A stretch of 34,348 nt of DNA. It comes from Clostridia bacterium (lineage in GTDB: Bacteria > Bacillota > Clostridia > UMGS1883). The notes below the pieces were generated by a model. The model was not told where the DNA came from. It worked only from the letters and a program-made list of their open reading frames with translations, and ran no database searches. A program made the position numbers and the translations under genes. Below, in pieces: positions 1-8,580 of the stretch (positions within the stretch are counted from its first letter, which is position 1; each line of letters starts with the position of its first letter). Where the stretch lies: contig JAFYPR010000017.1 of the NCBI GenBank assembly GCA_017547445.1, forward strand, positions 1-34,348, given 5' to 3'.

Positions 1-255
1 TCTCCCGACGATGCCAAAGGGGGACTGTCCCCAATGGGGATTTCCCCCGCTTACTCATTGCATCATACACAGAGCCTTCTTATTACCTTAAATGCGCACA
101 AAATACCGTTGGGGACTGTCCCAACAAAACCTCGTAAGGTTTCTTTGGCTCGTCGTCTCCCGACGATGCCAAAGGGGGACTGTCCCCAATGGGGATTTCC
201 CCCGCTTACTCATTGCATCATACACAGAGCCTTCTTATTACCTTAAATGCGCACA
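1..255. repeat. 155-bp tandem duplication with REP-like hairpins
   Basis: Bases 1-100 recur exactly at 156-255, a period of 155. The first copy is cut by the window edge, so more units may lie to the left. The repeated part includes the last 12 codons of the ylbJ-like gene (218-255) plus its downstream flank. GGGGACTGTCCC occurs three times (20, 111, 175). An imperfect 12-bp stem lies at 144-173: TTTGGC-TCGTCG, loop TCTCC, CGACGA-T-GCCAAA with one bulged T. Such GC-rich palindromes next to gene ends resemble REP elements mobilised by RAYT transposases; no transposase is visible here, so that link is inference. Confidence 0.8.
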
Positions 256-1150
256 CCACCGCTATAACACAAAGGACGGAAAACAAAATAACATCCTTTC
301 CCAAAAATGGTCTGTTTACAACCATATATGTAATAACAAAAGATAGTGTTGCCTGAAAAATTTTGCATAAGGCATATCTTTTAAGTCCTACATCATACCC
401 CGAGCATATAGCGGCGCTTTGCGCAAAAATCCCCGCTCCCCCCAATGAAAAGAAAAACGCCCCAAGGGGTATACTGCACACCTCCCCTGCAAATCCGAGT
501 CCCTTTGTCATTTCAAAAACCCCCTGTAAAAAGGGTATTCTATAAAGTGACAGCGCATTTGCCACGGCGTAAAAAACAATAAAAGACGAAAGAATATTCA
601 CAAGAACACTGCCTGAGGCTGCTATGCTCTTACCCATAGCCGCCATAAACGGCAGTTTTTTTGTATGTATCAGTCTTTCCTCCCCGTTTCCCTTTGCAAA
701 AATAAGTCCCGCAACAAATGCCGATATGGCAGAGGATATAAAAATCAAAGCACCTGCCCTCTTGCTTCCGAACATCTCTCCGCATATATTAAGGGCAAAA
801 ATAAGTCCGCCGTTATTTGTATAAGAGACGATTTTTTCGCACTCCTCCTTGTCAAAGAGTCCCTCGGAATACATCTGGCAAGCCATATTGCACCCTGTAG
901 GGTAGCCTCCCAAAAGACCTGCAACAAAAGCAGTTGCCCCGTATGGATTCATTTTCAGCTTTTTAAATAAAGGTGCAAATATATTCCCCAGTTTTTCAGC
1001 AGTGCCCGAAAAAATCATTGCGCCTGACAAAAATGCAAAGGGCAATATTGCTGCAATCACATTTTCCAATGCGAACATAAGCCCTTCCCTTGCCCCCTCC
1101 TGTGCCTCAGAGGGAAAAAGAAGCAGCATAATCATCACCAATACAAACAT
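218..1150 (-). CDS. YlbJ-like sporulation integral membrane protein
   Basis: A 310-residue polytopic membrane protein with about eight hydrophobic segments and little soluble domain. The layout (ILPFAFLSG near residue 36, GLLGGYPTGC near 81, TNNGG near 112, repeated small-residue helices) fits the YlbJ/nucleoside-recognition (Gate) family, whose YlbJ members are sporulation proteins expressed in the mother cell in Bacillus. It is shorter than typical YlbJ (about 400 residues). The start is set by GGGAGGGG seven bases before the ATG. It is divergent from yqfC with only 50 bp between starts. Its final 12 codons lie inside the tandem duplication at 156-255, so the gene tail exists twice. The family call is by pattern; another Gate-family transporter is possible. 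Confidence 0.7.
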   Translation of the reverse strand: MFVLVMIMLLLFPSEAQEGAREGLMFALENVIAAILPFAFLSGAMIFSGTAEKLGNIFAPLFKKLKMNPYGATAFVAGLLGGYPTGCNMACQMYSEGLFDKEECEKIVSYTNNGGLIFALNICGEMFGSKRAGALIFISSAISAFVAGLIFAKGNGEERLIHTKKLPFMAAMGKSIAASGSVLVNILSSFIVFYAVANALSLYRIPFLQGVFEMTKGLGFAGEVCSIPLGAFFFSLGGAGIFAQSAAICSGYDVGLKRYALCKIFQATLSFVITYMVVNRPFLGKDVILFSVLCVIAVVCAFKVIRRLCV

Positions 1151-1200
1151 AAATCAACCCCTCCCGTAATAAATATATGTATAATCGAAAGGATGATTGT

Positions 1201-1485
1201 ATGTCAAAAACAAAAAAACCAAAAAAGAGCTTTTTATCCCGTGCCGAGGATGCCTTTGACCTTTCCTCGGGCACTCTTTCAAATCTTCCCAATATAACCC
1301 TCTACGGCACCGGATCAGTTGAAATTGACAATTTTAAATCACTTCTTGATTTTTCTCAATCTGCCGTCAGGGTCAATACAACAGACGGCATAGTCCGTAT
1401 CGACGGCTTTGATTTAAGCCTTGCCGTTATGACCGACGAAAGTGTTTGCGTAAGAGGGAATATCAGAAATCTGAGCTTTGAATAA
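1201..1485 (+). CDS. yqfC: Sporulation protein YqfC
   Basis: A 94-residue protein, matching the usual YqfC length of about 93. It has a basic N-terminus followed by a beta-rich YabP/YqfC-type core (NLPNITLYG, SVEIDNFKSLLDF, VRIDGFDLSL, VRGNIRNLSFE). YqfC is made under sigma-E in Bacillus and its role is unclear. I chose the ATG at 1201 because AAAGGATG sits eight bases ahead; an in-frame ATG at 1177 has no site. It is the first gene of the operon and is followed 11 bp later by yqfD, its normal partner. Confidence 0.88.
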   Translation: MSKTKKPKKSFLSRAEDAFDLSSGTLSNLPNITLYGTGSVEIDNFKSLLDFSQSAVRVNTTDGIVRIDGFDLSLAVMTDESVCVRGNIRNLSFE

Positions 1486-1496
1486 GGGGGTATTAC

Positions 1497-2681
1497 ATGA
1501 AGCTTGAAATAATTGATTTTTTATACGGTGCCTGTCGGATGGAAGCAAAAGGCGTATTCTCGGAAAGAATAATGAATATAGCAAATAAAAAGGGTATTTT
1601 TCTACGTGATATCACCCGCGAGGATGATAAAACAATTACCTTCACCGTAAGCAGAAAGGGTGCAGCCATTCTTTTATCCGACCACCCTGACGATATTTTT
1701 CTTACAGCTTTATCCTCGTGGGGCATTCCTTACATCCTCTCCTTGCGGAAAAACCGCCTCATAACCCTTCTTGCGCCCTTTGCTATCCTTCTTATGCTGT
1801 TTTTATCCACACAGGTTATATGGCATGTAAACGTAATCGGTGCAACAGGAGAGGAGGAAGAATATATCTTAAAGGAGCTGAAAGAATTAGGTGTAAAAAA
1901 AGGTGCGCTCAAATCCTCCATCGACCAGAGTCGGATTAAAAACCGTATTCTTATCGAAAATCCCGACATTATGTGGTTGTGGGTGGACCTTAAGGGTTCA
2001 AGTGCCATAGTAAAATTCGCCCCCAGGCAGCTGCCTCCCGAGGTTTATAATGAGGATGAATTTTATAATATTTACTCCACCCACGATGCAGTCATAACAA
2101 AAATACTGCCAAAAAGCGGTGCGGCAAAGGTTAAGGAAGGCGATACTGTATTAAAGGGTCAGCTTTTGATTGAAGGTGTTATGCCCAAAGATGCCGAAAA
2201 CATAAAATACATCCATGCCCAAGGCGAGGTTTACGGCAACGTATGGGAAGAAAAAACCGTCCTCATACCTAAGAAAAATGAAATCCGCACCCCTACAGGC
2301 AGAAAAACTGAGCATCTTTACATAAATTTTAAAAATTTTCCGTTAAAACTTTTCATAAACAGTAGCATTTTATATACTGATTATGATATTATAGAGAATA
2401 ATAGGATTATTGTACCCTCTCGTCTGTCATTTACAAAAAAAGAATATATTGAAGTAGATGTCACCTATGAGGACAATAATATTTCAGCTTTGCAAAAAAC
2501 GCACGAGTCTGAGTTTTATACATCTCTTTCCCAAAGAGGCTTTTCCGTAAGCTATACGGAATCTGTAATAAATGACACAGGCGACTCTGTATCTCTTACA
2601 ATGCGTGCATTGTGTGAGGAAAGCATCGCCAAGGAGCGGAGGATTAATTTTGGAGAAAATAATTCAGTCACAGACAATTGA
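1497..2681 (+). CDS. yqfD: Sporulation protein YqfD
   Basis: A 394-residue protein typical of YqfD: a cytoplasmic N-terminal part (about residues 1-85), one membrane helix at about 89-111 (TLLAPFAILLMLFLS), then a long extracytoplasmic part with a FtsQ/POTRA-like segment after the helix (VNVIGATGEEEEYILKELKELG) and a hairpin-rich beta region. YqfD is needed for efficient sporulation in Bacillus and belongs to the sigma-E regulon; its biochemical role is unknown. AAGGGGG precedes the ATG. Its 3' end overlaps the start of the phoH-like gene by 32 bp, which implies translational coupling. Confidence 0.9.
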   Translation: MKLEIIDFLYGACRMEAKGVFSERIMNIANKKGIFLRDITREDDKTITFTVSRKGAAILLSDHPDDIFLTALSSWGIPYILSLRKNRLITLLAPFAILLMLFLSTQVIWHVNVIGATGEEEEYILKELKELGVKKGALKSSIDQSRIKNRILIENPDIMWLWVDLKGSSAIVKFAPRQLPPEVYNEDEFYNIYSTHDAVITKILPKSGAAKVKEGDTVLKGQLLIEGVMPKDAENIKYIHAQGEVYGNVWEEKTVLIPKKNEIRTPTGRKTEHLYINFKNFPLKLFINSSILYTDYDIIENNRIIVPSRLSFTKKEYIEVDVTYEDNNISALQKTHESEFYTSLSQRGFSVSYTESVINDTGDSVSLTMRALCEESIAKERRINFGENNSVTDN

Positions 2682-3609
2682 CGAAACAATAGCCGTTTTC
2701 GGGAGCTTTGATTTTAACGTAAAGCTTATGGAAAAGGCGTTTGATGTAAAAATAACAAACCGTGGCGAGGTAATAAAAATCGTTGGTGACGACGAAAGCG
2801 TTGAAAGAGCCTCAAACGTATTTGACAACCTTTTTGCCCTTCACCGTAACGGCGAGGAAATAACAGAGCAGGCAGTCAGATATGCCATTGACATGGCTCA
2901 GGCAGGCCTTAGTCCCGATTATGCCAAAAGTGCGGATACAATCTGCATAAGTGCCAAGGGCAGACCTGTAAAATGCAAGACAAAGGGTCAGCAGAGCTAT
3001 GTTGACAAAATCAAGAATAACACCGTAGTTATCGCCATAGGCCCTGCAGGTACAGGTAAGACATACCTTGCCGTGGCAATGGCAGTTGACGCATTCCGTA
3101 AAAAAGAGGTATCACGTATTATCCTTACCCGTCCTGCGGTTGAAGCAGGGGAAAAATTAGGTTTTCTCCCCGGTGATTTGCAGATGAAGGTTGACCCCTA
3201 TTTAAGACCTCTTTACGATGCTTTAGCCGATATGTTAGGCTTTGAAAACTATCAGAAATATGTTGAACGCGGCTCTATTGAGGTTGCCCCCCTTGCCTAT
3301 ATGCGAGGCAGAACACTTGACGATGCCTTTATAATCCTTGACGAAGCGCAGAACACCACACCCGAACAGATGAAAATGTTCCTGACACGTATCGGCTTCG
3401 GCTCAAGATGCGTCATCACAGGCGACGTTACACAGATTGACCTTCCCGACGGCAAAAGAAGCGGTCTTAAGGAGGCAGTTAAAATTCTTCGTGATATCGA
3501 AGGCCTTGCAATATGCCATCTTTCTTCCTCCGATATTGTACGTCACCCCCTTGTGCAGAAGATTATAGCCGCATACGAAAAGTACGAATCAAGACGAAAC
3601 TCACGCTAA
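2650..3609 (+). CDS. PhoH family ATPase (PhoH-like, YbeZ type)
   Basis: A 319-residue cytoplasmic P-loop ATPase. The N-terminal part has a KH-like small domain (about 1-70). Walker A is GPAGTGKT at about 121-128, Walker B is FIILDEAQNT, and GSRCVITGDVTQIDLP is the typical PhoH sensor region. In many bacteria it is encoded beside ybeY and thought to act with it on ribosomal RNA. I chose the TTG at 2650 because GGAGG lies seven bases upstream at 2638-2642 and the protein then begins MEKIIQSQ; an in-frame upstream ATG at 2572 would add 26 residues lying inside yqfD. Order yqfD-phoH-pgpH-ybeY is the standard Firmicute arrangement. Confidence 0.93.
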   Translation: MEKIIQSQTIDETIAVFGSFDFNVKLMEKAFDVKITNRGEVIKIVGDDESVERASNVFDNLFALHRNGEEITEQAVRYAIDMAQAGLSPDYAKSADTICISAKGRPVKCKTKGQQSYVDKIKNNTVVIAIGPAGTGKTYLAVAMAVDAFRKKEVSRIILTRPAVEAGEKLGFLPGDLQMKVDPYLRPLYDALADMLGFENYQKYVERGSIEVAPLAYMRGRTLDDAFIILDEAQNTTPEQMKMFLTRIGFGSRCVITGDVTQIDLPDGKRSGLKEAVKILRDIEGLAICHLSSSDIVRHPLVQKIIAAYEKYESRRNSR

Positions 3610-3622
3610 AGGAGAAATTCTT

Positions 3623-5647
3623 ATGACAGTGCGACAGAGAATAATTTGCATTTTAATAGTTGTTGTAACCTTTGCCGCCTTAGTCGGCACGGTAATTGCG
3701 GCAGGCTTTTCCGTCCAGTACGATATTACGGTAGGCGGTATCTGCCCCGAGGATATTTATGCCACAAGAACCATAATTGATACAGTCACTACCCAGAGCC
3801 GTAAGCAGGCGGCAAGTGACAGTGTGGAGGATGTGTATACAACCGATTTTTCTGCAGTTGATTTAGCTGTCAAAAAGGTTAAGGATGCTCTTAAGGCTAT
3901 CCGCGAAGAAAGGGAAATGCCTCTTGAGAATGCTACGGATTTTCTTTTAAGCGGCACTATAAACCCCACATACCTTTCGCAGAAGGCATATTCCGCCGCA
4001 CTTAAGCTTTCCTGGTCTGATTTTGACCATCTTTCCGAGAATGTGCCCGAAATCATAGAACAGCTTATGACCGAAGGCGTTACTGATAAGGATGAAGCTA
4101 TAGAAGAGTTCAACCGCATTTTGTCTTCTTCGGGCAATACACGCGATGTTCTTTTAACTGTAGGCTATGAGCTTTGCCGCGGCGCAATAAGTGAAAACAA
4201 AACCTATAACAGTGAAGAAACATTGGCAAGGCGCCAATCTGCCGCTGATGATGTTGCCAATGTTACATATATGAAAAATCAGGTAATCGCCCGCAAAGGT
4301 GAGGTTATTACCGGGGCTCAGCATGCCATGCTCAAGGAATTAGGCTTTGTAAAGGGCTCAATACAGATTGATATCTTCCACACCGTAAGTATCATATCAA
4401 CACTTCTTTTAGCTATCGCTCTTGTTATACTCTACTATTTGACAACAGGAAAAAAGGAAGCAGTTGCATGTCCTGTTATAACTGCCCTCATCAGTTCTGT
4501 TTTAACCATTATCGGAAGCCTGATTATCCTTTTCGGGGTAAAGAGCGGCAACGGCATGATGTATGTTATGCCTCTTTCCTTAATACCTGCCCTCTTGGCA
4601 CTTTTGTTAGGCTGTAATATGTCGGTTATAGTAAACATGGTAACTGCCATCTTGGCAGGTATACAGACAAACGATTTATCCGTAGCATTATCTCTTATTC
4701 TTGCAGGCTCGGCAACGGCATATATATTCTCCCGTGTAAGGCGCCGTGCACACCTTTTAAGTGCAACTGCACTTTCCTCCCTTTGTTATGCACTTGCCTT
4801 CTCGGCAATTATGATTGACACATCAAAAACAGTTTTTGATGTTTTTGCAATATTCTTCTACGCCTATATCGGCGCATTTTTCGGCGGCATCTTAACTATC
4901 GGCACCATCCCCTTCTGGGAGGCAATCTTTGATGTTATAACCCCCATGAAATTAGGTGAGCTCAGTAATCCCGAGCATAAGCTTTTAAAAAAGCTTCTTT
5001 TAAAGGCTCCCGGCAGCTACCACCATTCCTTAACCGTTGCCAACATGGCAGACGCGGCGGCAGAGGCAATCGGCGCAAACGCCCTTTTGGCACGTGTAGG
5101 TGCCTATTACCACGATATCGGCAAGATGGAAAACCCCATGTTCTTTAAAGAAAATCAGTTCGGATGTGATAATCCTCACGACAATCTCCCCTATACAGAA
5201 AGTGCTGAAATTATCTTAAAGCATGTATCTGACGGTGTAAGATTAGCCTCAGCCTATCACCTGCCCACAGCGGTAAGGGATATTATCGCACAGCACCACG
5301 GCACCACCACAACAGGCTACTTTTACTATAAAGCAAAAAGCGAAAATCCCGATATTGACCCATCTCTCTTTACCTACCCCGGTCCCGTGCCCCGGAGCAA
5401 GGAAGCAACTATTATAATGCTTGCCGATGCCTGCGAAGCGGCTGTCCGTGCCATGCGCGAAAAGGGCGAGGTTGATGCAAAGAGTGTGGTTGACAATATC
5501 GTATCTACCCGTATTAATGAAGGTCAGCTTTCCGATACTCCCCTCACCTTCTCCGACCTTGAAAAGGTGAAGGACTCCTTCATTAAGACCTTGGACCAGT
5601 ACTTCCACAAGCGTATTATCTATCCTCAGAACGAAAAAAAGGACTGA
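3623..5647 (+). CDS. pgpH: 7TM-HD family cyclic-di-AMP phosphodiesterase PgpH
   Basis: A 674-residue membrane phosphohydrolase (YqfF/PgpH family). Domains in order: one N-terminal helix (about 8-28), an extracytoplasmic 7TMR-HDED domain (about 30-250), a seven-helix bundle (about 255-430) and a C-terminal cytoplasmic HD domain. HD residues are visible: HHSL at about 467, YYHDIGKM at about 495-502, and QHHGT further on. Known members hydrolyse c-di-AMP to pApA, affecting cell wall and potassium homeostasis. AAAGGAGAAATTCTT precedes the ATG; the gap to phoH is 13 bp and to ybeY 6 bp. Confidence 0.93.
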   Translation: MTVRQRIICILIVVVTFAALVGTVIAAGFSVQYDITVGGICPEDIYATRTIIDTVTTQSRKQAASDSVEDVYTTDFSAVDLAVKKVKDALKAIREEREMPLENATDFLLSGTINPTYLSQKAYSAALKLSWSDFDHLSENVPEIIEQLMTEGVTDKDEAIEEFNRILSSSGNTRDVLLTVGYELCRGAISENKTYNSEETLARRQSAADDVANVTYMKNQVIARKGEVITGAQHAMLKELGFVKGSIQIDIFHTVSIISTLLLAIALVILYYLTTGKKEAVACPVITALISSVLTIIGSLIILFGVKSGNGMMYVMPLSLIPALLALLLGCNMSVIVNMVTAILAGIQTNDLSVALSLILAGSATAYIFSRVRRRAHLLSATALSSLCYALAFSAIMIDTSKTVFDVFAIFFYAYIGAFFGGILTIGTIPFWEAIFDVITPMKLGELSNPEHKLLKKLLLKAPGSYHHSLTVANMADAAAEAIGANALLARVGAYYHDIGKMENPMFFKENQFGCDNPHDNLPYTESAEIILKHVSDGVRLASAYHLPTAVRDIIAQHHGTTTTGYFYYKAKSENPDIDPSLFTYPGPVPRSKEATIIMLADACEAAVRAMREKGEVDAKSVVDNIVSTRINEGQLSDTPLTFSDLEKVKDSFIKTLDQYFHKRIIYPQNEKKD

Positions 5648-5653
5648 TTACAT

Positions 5654-6148
5654 ATGGCAAAAGTTGATTTTATATTTGAAAACGAACAGGACAAGCTCCC
5701 CTTTACCGACGAGCTTGAAAATGTTATACGAAAAGCGGTTGAAACCACTCTTGACACTTTAGGGTGGGAGGATGTTTTATGTCAGGTAAGCGTTACAATT
5801 ACCGACAACGAAAAAATCCGTGAAATCAATTCAATCTACCGCAATATCGACCGTGAAACGGACGTTTTATCCTTCCCCATTATCGAATTTTCACCCGACG
5901 GTGAAGCACTTGTTACAGAAGGCGACTATGACGGTGATACACTTCTTTTAGGCGATATTATGCTTTCACTTGAAAAGGCTCAGGCACAAAGCGAGGAATA
6001 CGGCCATTCACTTATCCGTGAGGTAGGCTTTTTATCCCTTCATTCGGCACTCCATCTTATGGGCTTTGACCATATTGAGGAAAAGGATGCCGAAATAATG
6101 CGCCCCCTGGAGAAGGAAATTGCCGAAAAAATGGAGTTGAGGCGATAA
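5654..6148 (+). CDS. ybeY: rRNA maturation endoribonuclease YbeY
   Basis: A 164-residue protein of the UPF0054 family. The zinc-binding signature HSALHLMGFDH is present near residues 133-143, preceded by the conserved DVLSFP and LGDIMLS segments. YbeY acts in 16S rRNA 3'-end maturation and ribosome quality control. It sits between pgpH (6 bp upstream) and dgkA (1 bp downstream), its normal neighbours, and the phoH-like gene lies in the same operon. Confidence 0.95.
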   Translation: MAKVDFIFENEQDKLPFTDELENVIRKAVETTLDTLGWEDVLCQVSVTITDNEKIREINSIYRNIDRETDVLSFPIIEFSPDGEALVTEGDYDGDTLLLGDIMLSLEKAQAQSEEYGHSLIREVGFLSLHSALHLMGFDHIEEKDAEIMRPLEKEIAEKMELRR

Positions 6149-6149
6149 C

Positions 6150-6539
6150 ATGAAAAACAAAAGCTTTTTATCAAGCCTTAAATATGCCTCAAAGGGCATA
6201 AAAACCGTATTTTTTGATGAGCGCAACTTCCGTTTTGACCTTATAATGTGCACACTTGTGGTAATCTGCTCATTCATTTTCCCCCTTTTGAAATGGGAAA
6301 GGTGCGTTGTATGGGCACTTTGTGCACTATGCCTTTTTGCCGAATGCACAAATTCCGCAATTGAAGCATTGGTGGACTTAGCGTCACCCTCCTTCCACCC
6401 TCTTGCAGGCAGGGCAAAGGATATTGCCGCAGGTGCCGCATTGATTTGCGCAATTTTCGCCGCAGTCATAGGCTTGTATATTTTTATCCCCTACGGGGTC
6501 GAATTTCTGAAGGAGACAGGAGGCTTTATCCATGAATGA
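6150..6539 (+). CDS. dgkA: Diacylglycerol kinase / undecaprenol kinase family protein
   Basis: A 129-residue membrane protein of the prokaryotic DAGK family. Conserved features: an amphipathic N-terminus (SSLKYASKGIKTVFFDERNFR), three hydrophobic helices, and the signature ECTNSAIEALVDLAS followed by AGRAKDIAAGAALI. In Gram-positive bacteria this enzyme mostly phosphorylates undecaprenol, supplying carrier lipid for wall synthesis. GAGGCGATAAC precedes the ATG, which lies one base after the ybeY stop. The next gene starts inside its last codons. Confidence 0.93.
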   Translation: MKNKSFLSSLKYASKGIKTVFFDERNFRFDLIMCTLVVICSFIFPLLKWERCVVWALCALCLFAECTNSAIEALVDLASPSFHPLAGRAKDIAAGAALICAIFAAVIGLYIFIPYGVEFLKETGGFIHE

Positions 6540-6852
6540 AAAAAAATCATCTGTTGACTTGCTTGAAAAAGGTACTAATCTCTGCCTTTTCCTCACAAAG
6601 GAAAAAGAGGAGACCGCGTTAACCCCCCGCCTTTTTGATGCAATATGCACTCTTTCCGAGTGCTGTTATTCACTTTCAAACCCTGCTCTTTCAAAGACGG
6701 AGCTTTCCGCGCTCCGCAAAAGCGCATCTCTTGAAGCGGACAAGGTTACACTTTACCTTGAAGCGCTCTGCATAGGCGGCAGTATAAGCCCCGCACAGAA
6801 GGAAAGCATGTCAAAAACTCTTGAAGCGTTAAAAAAAGAAACTAATATATAG
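6532..6852 (+). CDS. Small helical protein of unknown function in the era operon
   Basis: A 106-residue protein that I do not recognise with confidence. It is predicted mostly alpha-helical with no membrane segment or signal peptide. The spacing of helices (KGTNLCLFLTKE, PRLFDAICTLSECCYSL, ELSALRKSASLEADKVTLYLEALCI) loosely resembles the four-helix-bundle/S23 intervening-sequence protein family, but the family hallmark N-(I/L)-A-E-G is missing. AGGAGG eight bases before the ATG supports translation and the gene overlaps dgkA by 8 bp, so it is a real operon member. In Bacillus this slot holds cdd; there is no cytidine deaminase zinc motif here. Confidence 0.75.
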   Translation: MNEKKSSVDLLEKGTNLCLFLTKEKEETALTPRLFDAICTLSECCYSLSNPALSKTELSALRKSASLEADKVTLYLEALCIGGSISPAQKESMSKTLEALKKETNI

Positions 6853-6863
6853 GAGAAACCGAT

Positions 6864-7763
6864 ATGAATAATTTTAAATCAGGCTTTATCACAATCGTAG
6901 GCAGACCCAACGTAGGCAAATCCACACTTTTAAATGCCCTTACAGGCGAAAAGATTGCCATTGTTTCCAATAAGCCCCAGACAACACGAAACAAGGTGCT
7001 TACAATACTTACAGACGAGGAAAGTCAGATAATCTTTGTTGACACACCCGGTGTACACGCTCCCAGAACAAAGCTTGGCGAGTATATGAACAAAGTGGTA
7101 AATGATGCCGTAAATGAGGTTGATGCAGTACTTTTCGTAACCGAGGCAACAAGCAAGCTTCAGAATAACGAAAAGGAAATTATAACAGACCTTTTCAATA
7201 AGAAAATCCCCGTTATCCTTATCATCAATAAGGCAGACACGGTAAAAAATAAAGAGGACATGCTCTCTCTCATTGCCGATGCAACCACATTAGGCGATTT
7301 TGCATCAATAATCCCCGTTTCCGCCCTTAAAAAGGACGGGGTTAAGAATGTACTTACCGAAATTAAGCGTCTTTTACCCCAGGGCCCCATGTACTACCCC
7401 GAGGATATGATAACAGACCAGACCGAAAGAGAAATCGTGTCCGAAATCATCCGCGAAAAAATGCTCCGCCTTCTCGATAAGGAGGTACCTCACGGTACCG
7501 CTGTTGAAATCGAATATATGAAAGAGGGCGACAGCTTAACAAAAATCGGTGCGGTAATTTTCTGCGAAAAGGCAAGCCATAAGGGCATTATTATAGGCAA
7601 GGGCGGCGAAATGTTAAAGCGCATCGGCTCTTACGCCAGAGGCGATATCGAAAAGCTTCTCGACAAAAAGGTATTTTTGGAATTATGGGTAAAGGTTAAG
7701 GAAGACTGGAGAAACTCCAACTTCCTTCTTAAGGAATTCGGATACAAAGAAGAAGAGGAATAA
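6864..7763 (+). CDS. era: GTPase Era
   Basis: A 299-residue GTPase. G1 is GRPNVGKST at about 13-21, G2 lies in PQTTRNK, G3 is DTPGVH, G4 is NKAD, and the C-terminal KH domain carries GKGGEMLKRIG. Era binds 16S rRNA near its 3' end and assists 30S assembly; it works with YbeY encoded upstream. TAGGAGAAACCGAT places a good binding site before the ATG. It is the last gene of the operon and is followed directly by a strong hairpin with a T-run. Confidence 0.97.
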   Translation: MNNFKSGFITIVGRPNVGKSTLLNALTGEKIAIVSNKPQTTRNKVLTILTDEESQIIFVDTPGVHAPRTKLGEYMNKVVNDAVNEVDAVLFVTEATSKLQNNEKEIITDLFNKKIPVILIINKADTVKNKEDMLSLIADATTLGDFASIIPVSALKKDGVKNVLTEIKRLLPQGPMYYPEDMITDQTEREIVSEIIREKMLRLLDKEVPHGTAVEIEYMKEGDSLTKIGAVIFCEKASHKGIIIGKGGEMLKRIGSYARGDIEKLLDKKVFLELWVKVKEDWRNSNFLLKEFGYKEEEE

Positions 7764-7766
7764 AAC

Positions 7767-7806
7767 AAAAAACTGAACCGGTGAAATTCATCAGTTCAGT
7801 TTTTTT
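7767..7806. terminator. Bidirectional terminator between era and fic
   Basis: AACTGAAC (7771-7778) pairs with GTTCAGTT (7794-7801), extended by AAAA/TTTT on the outside. The stem is flanked by an A-run on the left and a T-run on the right, so it can end the era operon (+) and the fic transcript (-). Confidence 0.9.
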
Positions 7807-8389
7807 ACATTATTTCTTTAAGTATATCCTTGAGCAAAAATACATCACCGGATACAGATCTAATGGTTGCTATCATAAACAAATCTTTATCAACCTTTGA
7901 AAAATCAAGTGTTCTTCCCGCATTTTTAGCAAGCAGGGCAAGGAACAATCTGTGTATTCTTCCGTTACCTTCTCTGAATGGATGCAGATAATTCAATTCA
8001 CAATACAAATTGACTAATTCATCAAGAAAATCTTCATCCGAAAAATCTGCAAGCAACTTTCTCTCATTCAAGCCATCAAATATTCTCTTTCCGCCTTCTT
8101 CGATTTTATCACAAGGGCAAAACGCCGTTCCCTTTTTGCTCATGTTGACGATTCTTATCTCCCCTGCCCAATCATAAATATCAGAGAACACATATTTGTG
8201 CAACATTTTATAATAAGAAAAATCAACATTTTCAAAAGGCAATTCAATGAAAGCCTTTGCTATCAAAGCACTTGTAATACTTTGCTCTAACCTGTTTAAA
8301 ACATCTTCATCTCTTATATCAAACTTATTAATTAAAACAGAGGTGTTCTCATAGCATCCATCCGAAATCGGATCTAATGAATATGCCAT
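7805..8389 (-). CDS. fic: Fic-family AMPylase toxin
   Basis: A 194-residue Fic domain protein. The catalytic motif HPFREGNGRIHR is intact near residues 135-146 (HPFx(D/E)GNGRxxR form), with the flap region upstream (KKGTAFCPCDKI). Such enzymes transfer AMP to target proteins; the VbhT/FicT class hits gyrase and topoisomerase IV. The inhibitory (S/T)xxxE(G/N) motif is not in this protein but in the small gene just upstream, which defines class I Fic. I chose the ATG at 8389 (MAYSLDP) because GAGAGG lies eight bases upstream; an in-frame GTG at 8398 would overlap the antitoxin. The gap from the antitoxin stop is 2 bp, so the pair is translationally coupled. The gene looks more AT-rich than its neighbours, as expected for acquired DNA. 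Confidence 0.93.
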   Translation of the reverse strand: MAYSLDPISDGCYENTSVLINKFDIRDEDVLNRLEQSITSALIAKAFIELPFENVDFSYYKMLHKYVFSDIYDWAGEIRIVNMSKKGTAFCPCDKIEEGGKRIFDGLNERKLLADFSDEDFLDELVNLYCELNYLHPFREGNGRIHRLFLALLAKNAGRTLDFSKVDKDLFMIATIRSVSGDVFLLKDILKEIM

Positions 8390-8391
8390 TT

Positions 8392-8556
8392 TCAACACCT
8401 CTCAAGCATTATTTTTATAAATTCATCCTTGTTAATTTCCCCTGTAACAAAACCCAGACAAATCTCTTTTTGGGCATCCGTAACCTTATACCCCTCTATT
8501 TCAACAGACGCCACCGCGCTGTTCAATGCTTCACTATATATCTTGTCAGCTTGCAT
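8392..8556 (-). CDS. VbhA-type antitoxin to Fic
   Basis: A 54-residue protein. It carries the class I Fic inhibitory motif (S/T)xxxE(G/N) as SVEIEG near residues 16-21, followed by the typical VbhA tail (FVTGEINKDEFIKIML). In known systems this helix enters the Fic active site and its glutamate blocks productive ATP binding. The start is uncertain: an in-frame ATG at 8577 exists, but the promoter at 8581-8609 puts the transcript start near 8574, so translation should begin at 8556, with AAAGGATGTGAG upstream. The stop lies 2 bp before the fic ATG. Confidence 0.85.
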   Translation of the reverse strand: MQADKIYSEALNSAVASVEIEGYKVTDAQKEICLGFVTGEINKDEFIKIMLERC

Positions 8557-8580
8557 TATTAACTCACATCCTTTCATAAT

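Noticed and set aside
1171-1200. TATAAT at 1180-1185 as a promoter for yqfC
   Set aside because: No -35 element at proper distance, and the transcript start would fall inside the ribosome-binding site; a sigma-E site is expected but not clearly readable.
3757-4137. 126-codon minus-strand frame inside pgpH
   Set aside because: It is a shadow of a well-supported membrane protein gene, with no start context and no recognisable product.
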